Below, in pieces: positions 1 through 6,900 of a DNA stretch of 26,108 nucleotides (within the stretch, counting starts at the first letter, position 1; every line of letters begins with the position of its first letter). The position numbers were made by a program, and so were the translations under genes. The stretch spans positions 1 to 26,108 of IMG/VR virus record IMGVR_UViG_3300032229_000191. One strand, given 5' to 3'. The DNA comes from a virus. Under the pieces are notes generated by a model. The model saw nothing but the letters and a program-made list of their open reading frames with translations, searched no databases and was not told where the DNA came from.

Positions 1-267
1 ACTACACAATTGAAGTTGATGGCCTATGGTCGTCCTCAAATCATCTTGTGGACATTGAATGGTGATGCACTTTTAGCAGGAGAAAAAGAAGGATGTGATG
101 TGACTGCAGGAACAATTCAAACCGGTGGAGCATTGGGTGACATTTATGGTTATTCAGTTACTTTCCAGGGGCAAGAAAAGTTACCAGCTTCATTCTTATC
201 TGGTTCAAACACAACTTCTCCATTAGGTGGTTTAACATCAAACTATACAGTAGTTTACGGAAGTTAA
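1..267 (+). CDS. C-terminal fragment of a candidate major tail (tube) protein
   Basis: The frame is open from the first base, so the gene starts outside the window; only the last 88 residues are seen. The fragment is rich in Gly, Ser and Thr. Its pattern, a short ILW strand, then EGCDVTAGT, then GALGDIYGYSVTFQGQE and PASFL, resembles the C-terminal part of tail-tube-like proteins in Bacteroidota phages, as I remember the family. There are no catalytic motifs. A strong terminator follows within 30 bases, so it ends its transcription unit, as expected for an abundant virion protein. A major capsid protein C-terminus is the main alternative. Confidence 0.45.
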   Translation, partial: TTQLKLMAYGRPQIILWTLNGDALLAGEKEGCDVTAGTIQTGGALGDIYGYSVTFQGQEKLPASFLSGSNTTSPLGGLTSNYTVVYGS

Positions 268-296
268 TTAAATCTTCAGTATAACGTAATAATAAG

Positions 297-324
297 AAGG
301 TATCCTATATGGATACCTTTTTTT
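297..324 (+). terminator. Rho-independent terminator after the candidate tail-tube gene
   Basis: A perfect 9-bp stem, AAGGTATCC (297-305) with GGATACCTT (311-319), encloses the 5-base loop TATAT. The right arm runs into a T tract reaching 324. It closes the upstream unit, and the next promoter-like motif begins only 26 bases later. Confidence 0.93.
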
Positions 325-349
325 GTTTTAACTATTTAAACGAAAATAA

Positions 350-364
350 GTGTTATTATTAGTA
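350..364 (+). promoter_or_regulatory. Candidate late promoter motif, copy 1 (GTGTTATTATTAGTA)
   Basis: The core GTTATTA at 352-358 lies 18 bases before the ATG at 377, in the gap just after the terminator at 297-324, where a new transcript must begin. No Bacteroidota TAnnTTTG element is present. The GTGTT and AACAC ends (350-354, 364-368) also form a short inverted repeat. Four further copies precede other virion or packaging genes. The promoter role is inferred. Confidence 0.5.
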
Positions 365-376
365 AACACATAGATA

Positions 377-739
377 ATGCTGGCCTATTATATCTCTCAA
401 TCCAATTCATACACTATTAGAACTGAACCAACGGGTTCTAACTCATTTACTATGAGTTTAACTGATATGATGGGTTTAAATACATTTACTGCATCCTTAA
501 CATCTGCATCGTACACTTCTTATGAAAGCATCTTAGCTTTTACTGCAAGTATAAGTGGAGCAGTTGTTGGTAGTGAGTATAGAGCAACTCTATACAACTC
601 TACTGATACAATATGGCATGGTTCGGTACAAGTCTACCATTCTCAATCCATTGATAAATCAGTTTATGAGAATCAGATTCCTTTGGATGGTAATGAAGTA
701 TCTCATGTCTCTGAAAACAAATATGTAATATACAACTAA
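377..739 (+). CDS. Small virion-associated protein, Bacteroidota-phage type
   Basis: A 120-residue protein rich in Ser, Thr, Tyr and Asn, predicted to be all beta, with no signal peptide or membrane segment. Its layout (alternating strands, a section FTASISGAVVGSEYRATLY, then a C-terminal ENKYVIYN) resembles short proteins encoded beside capsid and tail genes in Bacteroidota phages, where the ends read like GxVWVI. No function is established to my knowledge. It is the first gene of the unit that starts after the terminator, with the portal next: its TAA is followed by one T and the portal ATG. A decoration or minor tail role is a guess from position. Confidence 0.6.
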   Translation: MLAYYISQSNSYTIRTEPTGSNSFTMSLTDMMGLNTFTASLTSASYTSYESILAFTASISGAVVGSEYRATLYNSTDTIWHGSVQVYHSQSIDKSVYENQIPLDGNEVSHVSENKYVIYN

Positions 740-740
740 T

Positions 741-2033
741 ATGAATAAACAACAGAACTTTGCAATCATAAATGTCAACAATAATCAATTACCGATTATT
801 AGTGAAGACACAAAAACCCGTTACTCATGGGTGCCTTTTGGTGTATATGGCCAAGATGATTTCTTCGATGCAGTAATATCTGCATTTAACGTATCTACAT
901 CTAATGCTGCATGTATCGAAGGTATTGCAGATTTAATATATGGAAAGGGTTTATATTCTAAGAGTGTGGGATTCGATAAAGTTCTACAAAAGTTAATTCC
1001 ACAAGAGGAAGTTAAGAGAGTAGCATTTGATTTAAAACTTTATGGTAATGCAGCATTCCAAGTCTATTGGAATGATGACCATACAAAGGTAATTAAGTTT
1101 TATCATGTCCCAGCACAGACATTAAGAGCAGAAAAGATTTATGATAATCCTAAGATAGAAAATTATTACTATTGTACTGATTGGCATGACCAAAGAAAGA
1201 TTAAGGATAAAAAGAAAATACCAGCATTCGGTACATCTAATGAGAAATTAGAAATACTTTGGATTAAGAATTACTGTCCTGGTCTATACTATTATTCCCT
1301 ACCTGATTGGGTATCAGCAATGCAATTAGCAATATCTGATGGTGAGATAAGTAACTTACATTTTAATAACATCACTAATGGTTTCTTACCTGCAGTAATG
1401 ATTAACTTTAACAATGGAGTTCCTGCACCGGAAGAAAGACAAACAATAGAAGATTTAGTTCAAGCAAAGTTTACTGGTACTGATAACGCAGGTCGTTTCA
1501 TGTTATCATTTAACGATAGTCCTGAAACTAAACCAACCATAGATACAATACAAATTGATAACTTACATGAGAAGTATGAGTATGTTGCAGATTATATTCA
1601 AGATAGAATCTTAGTTGCACATAGAGTTACATCTCCTCTCCTTTTTGGTATAAGAAGTAAAGGAACTGGATTTAGTTCTCAATCAGAGGAAATGATGACA
1701 GCGTTTAGTATCTTACAAACAATGACAATCTCTCCATTCCAAAACCTTATTCTAAATGCATTAGATGCAGCACTAGCTGAGGGTGGATATTCAGATGCAG
1801 AATTATACTTTGACCAATTAACTCCTCTAGCAATTCTATCTCAACAAGCAGAAGAAACCGATAAGACGGTTGGACAAGTTGCAGATGAAACCAATAAAGA
1901 AATGGAAAACCCTGCAACTACGGAAGATAGTGATGACCAAGTTGCTGAAGAAGTACTACCAACTACAATGCGTTCTGCGTTCTTTAGACAAGAATATGAA
2001 ATGTATGATAATAATGGAAATAAATTAAACTAA
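741..2033 (+). CDS. Phage portal protein
   Basis: At 430 residues this has the usual size of a siphovirus portal, the dodecameric ring at one capsid vertex through which DNA is packaged and ejected and to which terminase docks. The order of elements fits: an N-terminal clip-proximal part with ACIEGIADLIYGKGL (about 54-68), a central FDLKLYGNAAFQVYW segment (about 95-109), the helical region around ISNLHFNNITNGFLPAVMINF, and a C-terminal stem with VAHRVTSPLLFGIR (about 293-306) followed by SEEMMTAFSIL. The last 70 residues are acidic and Gln/Glu-rich, probably disordered. It begins one base after the preceding stop, suggesting translational coupling. The family assignment rests on recognised pattern and context, not on a search. 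Confidence 0.85.
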   Translation: MNKQQNFAIINVNNNQLPIISEDTKTRYSWVPFGVYGQDDFFDAVISAFNVSTSNAACIEGIADLIYGKGLYSKSVGFDKVLQKLIPQEEVKRVAFDLKLYGNAAFQVYWNDDHTKVIKFYHVPAQTLRAEKIYDNPKIENYYYCTDWHDQRKIKDKKKIPAFGTSNEKLEILWIKNYCPGLYYYSLPDWVSAMQLAISDGEISNLHFNNITNGFLPAVMINFNNGVPAPEERQTIEDLVQAKFTGTDNAGRFMLSFNDSPETKPTIDTIQIDNLHEKYEYVADYIQDRILVAHRVTSPLLFGIRSKGTGFSSQSEEMMTAFSILQTMTISPFQNLILNALDAALAEGGYSDAELYFDQLTPLAILSQQAEETDKTVGQVADETNKEMENPATTEDSDDQVAEEVLPTTMRSAFFRQEYEMYDNNGNKLN

Positions 2034-2038
2034 GATAT

Positions 2039-2557
2039 ATGGCATACGCACTTTTTATAAACCGAAACGATATAATCAAAAACTCACCCTTACAAGGTGC
2101 AATTGATGCAGATGCTTTATTACCTTTCGTAAGAACAGCACAGGACAAATACTTAAAGAATCTTTTAGGAACTGTCCTATTTGATTTCTTACAAGACCAA
2201 ATTCTAACCAATACGGTCGGTTCTCTTTCTGCATATTATCAAGACCTTTTGGATGACCATATAAAGAATACTTTAATATGGTATGCTTGTGTGGAATATA
2301 TCCCCTTCAGCAGTGTCCAATTCAAATCCAATGGTGCAGTGAAGCAACAGAGTGAACAAGGAATAGCACCATCTAAAGGAGAAATAGATTATCTTCTAAA
2401 TAAGGCATTGAATAACGCTGATTACTATGCATTAAGATTACAAAACTATTGTGTAGCATATTCTCAATATATTCCACAATACAATCAATCAGTTGGTAAT
2501 CAAACTCAAATATATCCAGACCAAAGTAATCAATACTTCGGCGGTATACAATTGTAA
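2039..2557 (+). CDS. Neck / head-tail connector protein (DUF6712-like)
   Basis: A 172-residue, largely helical protein directly downstream of the portal, the usual place of a head-completion (adaptor) protein. The N-terminal NRNDIIKNSPLQGAID, the section AQDKYLKNLLGTVLFDFLQDQ (about 34-54), and a middle helix HIKNTLIWYACVEYIPF resemble a family common in Bacteroidota phages that I know as DUF6712. The C-terminal tail (about 140-172) is Gln/Asn/Tyr-rich and low-complexity. It would bind under the portal ring and form the upper neck. The start is the first ATG after the portal stop. Confidence 0.65.
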   Translation: MAYALFINRNDIIKNSPLQGAIDADALLPFVRTAQDKYLKNLLGTVLFDFLQDQILTNTVGSLSAYYQDLLDDHIKNTLIWYACVEYIPFSSVQFKSNGAVKQQSEQGIAPSKGEIDYLLNKALNNADYYALRLQNYCVAYSQYIPQYNQSVGNQTQIYPDQSNQYFGGIQL

Positions 2558-2560
2558 ACT

Positions 2561-3082
2561 ATGGCAGCAATTATTAATAATACAAATGTAAACTACACTT
2601 TATATTATAATTTAATTAATACATTGGGAGGATATTGTGCAGAACATCCATCACTTGCAGCAGTTGGAACTGAAGACTTTACTGATTTTGATAAAATACA
2701 ATTTCCTGCATATCCTGTTGCTAATATAAATGTTGTAACCACAAGATTTAGAGAAACAACTACTGATTACGAAATTCAAATCCTTATTGCAGATAAAACT
2801 AAGGTAAAGAATAATGAAAGTGATGGTAGAACAAATAGTATAGATGTACCATATTATGGTACTGATGATAAATATGATGTGTTAGCAAACACCTTAGCTA
2901 TAACGAATGATATAACTTCATTTCTACAAAGAGGAGTACAAGGATTTGATATCAATTCTGAAATAAATTGTCAACAATTTTATCAAAGATTTGATAATGG
3001 ACTTGCAGGATGGATAATAGGATTTATTTTAACAACACATAACGATAAGAATCGTTGCCTTTTTGAATTATACCCAAATTAA
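2561..3082 (+). CDS. Candidate tail-completion/terminator protein, short paralogue
   Basis: A 173-residue protein without catalytic motifs. It is clearly homologous to the N-terminal 170 residues of the next gene: both begin with NNT-x-x-NYTLYYN, both carry FPAYP or YPAYP followed by (V/I)(A/G)NI, then IADK-x-KV-(K/R)-(D/N)NES, QRGVQ and RFDNGLAGW, and both end the shared region with LTTHND-(K/R)-NRCLF. Its place after the neck protein suggests a tail-terminator or tail-completion role; I do not recognise the family by name. It ends right after CLF with a short tail, whereas the paralogue continues for 110 residues. The junction to the next gene is TAATATG. Confidence 0.6.
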   Translation: MAAIINNTNVNYTLYYNLINTLGGYCAEHPSLAAVGTEDFTDFDKIQFPAYPVANINVVTTRFRETTTDYEIQILIADKTKVKNNESDGRTNSIDVPYYGTDDKYDVLANTLAITNDITSFLQRGVQGFDINSEINCQQFYQRFDNGLAGWIIGFILTTHNDKNRCLFELYPN

Positions 3083-3083
3083 T

Positions 3084-3926
3084 ATGAACGTACCAATAGT
3101 AAATAATACCGGAACTAACTATACTCTTTATTATAATGCTCTAAATTATTTTAAGATTATAATGAGTAATCACCCATCAATTGAAGTGGTTACTACTGGA
3201 GATTTATTTGAGTTAGGTGAGAGGGAATACCCAGCGTATCCAATTGGCAATATTCAAATTTTAGAAACTGATTTCGGTACAAACGTAACAAATTATAGAT
3301 GTCAATTAGTCATAGCTGATAAAGTTAAAGTAAGAGATAACGAAAGTGAAGGTAGAGATAATGGACAGATTATTCCTTATTTCGGAGTTGATGATAAAGT
3401 AGATGTATATGCAAACGCTCTAGCGATTGTTAATGACCTAACCTCCTATACACAAAGAGGTGTTCAGAACTTTGAAATAAATGAGGATATTATTTGTACC
3501 CCATTTGCAGATAGATTTGATAACGGACTCGCAGGGTGGGTCGCAGAGTTTACTCTAACTACTCACAATGACCGTAATCGTTGTCTTTTTTTTTTGATAC
3601 CAGGTGAGAATGGATTTATAATTGAAGAATGTTTAACTGGTACAAGATATAAAGCAACATTGGATGGTGATATTCCTGTTGGAGGTGTATTTTCTACACT
3701 AAAGACACCCGGTCTATCAAATACATATGGTAACTTAGTTTGTTATACAATAGTAGAACCTATTCAAGATGATGATTTTAATTTTGTAAATTTACCTATT
3801 TTAAGACCAGGTGAATTACAAAATTGTAGTATATGTGAGTTGTGGATTAATCCTCAAGTTTGGATAACAACCCCAACCGCGTGGAGTGGAGTAGATGCTA
3901 ATTATAGAACATGGAGTACGACTTAA
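3084..3926 (+). CDS. Candidate tail-completion protein, long paralogue with extra C-terminal domain
   Basis: Starting at the ATG one base after the previous stop, the protein has 280 residues. Residues 1-170 duplicate the preceding gene. Residues 171-280 form an added beta-rich, Cys-containing domain (ECLTGTRYKATLDGDIPVGG, later NLVCYTIVEP, then LQNCSICELW), like small beta modules appended to Bacteroidota phage virion proteins. The boundary coincides with a run of ten Ts at 3586-3595; slippage there into either other frame would terminate within about a dozen bases and give a product the size of the short paralogue. Role is inferred from position in the neck/tail block. Confidence 0.6.
   Translation: MNVPIVNNTGTNYTLYYNALNYFKIIMSNHPSIEVVTTGDLFELGEREYPAYPIGNIQILETDFGTNVTNYRCQLVIADKVKVRDNESEGRDNGQIIPYFGVDDKVDVYANALAIVNDLTSYTQRGVQNFEINEDIICTPFADRFDNGLAGWVAEFTLTTHNDRNRCLFFLIPGENGFIIEECLTGTRYKATLDGDIPVGGVFSTLKTPGLSNTYGNLVCYTIVEPIQDDDFNFVNLPILRPGELQNCSICELWINPQVWITTPTAWSGVDANYRTWSTT
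3586..3595 (+). other. T10 homopolymer, possible slippage site
   Basis: Ten consecutive Ts inside the long paralogue encode part of CLFFL. In frame, translation continues through the C-terminal domain. A -1 shift reaches TGA at 3605-3607 and a +1 shift reaches TGA at 3595-3597. The tract sits exactly where the short paralogue ends. It may be a transcriptional slippage site, or simply the mutable junction of an added domain. Confidence 0.4.
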
Positions 3927-3941
3927 AATAAAATAAAAAAT

Positions 3942-6900
3942 ATGGGAAATTTATCAAACCTTTACATATCTCAATCGTATCAATCTCTAATTCATTTAGG
4001 GAGTGATAATACAGCATCATCTACATTAGTAGGGTTGCAAGATGGTTTAGGTAATTCAATAGGTATAAGTGTTAATACATCAGGTAGTTTATCTATTAGT
4101 GGTAGTTTCACAGCATCTCTTGCAAATGGATATGCATGGGTTGGTGATGGTAACAATAGAACATCGTTAGTTCCAACATCTTCTTTTGGTTCAGTAACAT
4201 CTGCAATCACAGGAAGTAGTTTAATAACTGCATCGTTTAGTGGTAATACCCTAACCTTTACTAAAGGAAACAATACTACATTTGGTGTAGTAATACCTGA
4301 TGTAAGTGGAAGTGGTCCAACTGATATTTCTGCTCTAAACGCATTCACTGCATCTCAATATACAATTAATAGTGCAATTGGAGCAAGTACAAGTTCTTTA
4401 AACTCATTTACATCATCAGTAGATACTAAATTTATTGCAGTAGGTAGTAGTACCGCTTCTTTAAATTCATTTACTTCTTCTCAGAATACTAAGAATAGTA
4501 CTTTAGCAACATACACTGCATCGATTGATACAAAGTTCTCTACCATAGGTTCACAAAGTGGTAGTTGGGATAACACAAACTTAAATGCATTTAGTGCATC
4601 AGTAAATACTAAATTTACTGCAGTAGGTAGTAGTACATCTTCTTTGAATGCATTTACATCATCTCAGAATACAAAAAATAGTACTCTTGCAACTTATACT
4701 GGTAGTAATGATACTAAGTGGAATACATTAGGTTCTCTAAGTGGAAGTTTAGTTAATAATATATACGCAACTGCTAATCCATTAGAATTTAATTATAGTT
4801 CAGCTAATGGTAACGTTACCAGTGTAACTTTAGTAGCATCTCCTGGTAGTACAATTGATACAGGTAGTTTTGCAACCACTGGAAGTAATTCATTTAATGG
4901 TGACCAAACAATAACAGGTTCATTAATTGTAAATTATGATACTAATAGTTTACCTCAATTAGTAATTGACAAAAATACATATGAGGTAACTTTAAGAAAA
5001 ATACAAGGTACACAACCAATGTTAATTGAAAATTCGGGTACTAGTAATATTCAAATCAATACTACTATATTTGATGATTCTTATAAAGTATTAGTAAACA
5101 ATAATGAATTTTATTATGATGGCGGCACATTTCTAAATCAATTACAAAAAACACAAATAAATGGTAAATTAATAGTTAATGGACCTATTACTGCAAGTGG
5201 TATAATATCTTCAAGTGCAGAAGTTTATGGAACATATTTTCAAGGTGATTCAGTGTATGTTAAAAATTTAATATATCCAACTGCTGGGTTTGGTCAAATA
5301 AGTAATGGTGGTAATGCTAGTTCATCAATGGATATATTCGTTGGTGGAAATAGTTCATTATTAAGAATACTTTCTGCTAATCAAATACAAATAGGTGATA
5401 GTGCCCCAAATAATAAAGGTGTTAGACTTACAGGTAGTTTAGATATATTAAATAATTTAACAGCATCACTTGCAAATGGTTTTACTTTTGTAGGTAATGG
5501 TAGTGGTAGAACTATAGCAGTTGCTACATCTTCATTTGTATCAACACCAACTGATATAAGTGCATTAAACGCGTTTACATCATCTCAGAATACAAAAAAT
5601 AGTACATTAGCAACTTATACTGCATCAGTAGATACTAAGTTCTCTACCATAGGAACTCAATCAGGTAGTTGGGATAATACTGCATTGAACGCATTTAGTG
5701 CATCACAAATTACTAAAGATTCTACTCTTGCAACTTATACCGCATCAGTAGACCAAAAGTTTTCTAACATAGGTTCACAATCTGGTAGTTGGGATAATAC
5801 AAATATAAACGCATTTACTCAATCAGTAGATACGAAGTTTACTGCCGTTGGTGTAAGTACTGCTTCTTTAAACTCATTTACGTCTTCACAAGATACTAAG
5901 AACTCTACATTAGGAACTTATACTGCATCAGTAGATACTAAGTTCTCTACATTAGGTTCTCAGAGTGGTAGTTGGATTACTGAAAGTGAAACGGGTAGTT
6001 TTGCTAGAACAAACGTAGATAATAACTTTAGTGTAAATCAAACATTCACAAACATCACTGCAGTTTCTGCATCGTTTACATATGTTCAAACTCTTTACGA
6101 AACCTCATCAGTAATTTACTCTAGTGGTTCAAACCAATTTGGAGATGAGTTATCTGATATACAAACTCTTAGTGGTAGTGTTAAGATACAAGGAAACCTA
6201 ACAATTAACGGAACGCCAGTACAAACAAGTTCAGTTGATATAAGTGCACTAAATGCTTTCACACAATCACAAGAAACTAAAAATAGTACATTAGGAAGTT
6301 ACACTGCATCAGTAGATACAAAATTTGTTGCAGTAGGTAGTAGTACCGCTTCCCTAAACTCATTTACTCAATCACAAGATACAAAGAACTCAACTCTTGC
6401 TAGTTATACTGCATCAGTAGATACCAAATTTAGTACCATTGGAACACAAAGTGGAAGTTGGGATAATACTTCTCTAAACTCATTTACTCAATCAGTAGAT
6501 ACAAAGTTTACTGCAGTTGGTAGTAGTACCGCATCTTTAAATGCGTATACTCAATCAAATGATACTAAGTGGAATACATTAGGTGGACAGACTGGTTCAT
6601 ATGTAACCTCAGCAATCACAGGGAGTTCACTAGTCACCGCTTCTTTTAGTGGTAATACACTTACCTTCACCAAAGGAGATAGTTCCACATTTGGAGTTAT
6701 AATCCCCGACGTGAGTGGTAGTACTGGTAACTTTGCTACAACAGGTTCGAACACATTCGTAGGTAACCAAACTATAACTGGTAGTTTATTTGTATCTGGA
6801 AATATCAATATGGTGAATGGTGCTGATATAGTAACACATCATGTTAGAGCAGAAGGAAGTAATGGATTAGAACTACAAACATCTAACGGAACTATTATAG

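Noticed and set aside
3992-4348. 118-residue antisense open frame inside the fibre gene, and similar ones at 6551-6808, 7190-7417 and 7967-8200
   Set aside because: They are mirror frames of the Ser/Thr/Gly repeats; their Pro/Val/Leu-rich products follow from the sense codons and have no promoter or leader.
4809-4820. 12-bp palindrome GGTAACGTTACC
   Set aside because: It lies inside coding sequence of the fibre gene, lacks a partner elsewhere that I could see, and can arise by chance at this length.
4326-6605. Regular repeats considered as a CRISPR array
   Set aside because: The repeats are in frame within one long gene, degenerate, and without unique spacers or nearby cas genes.
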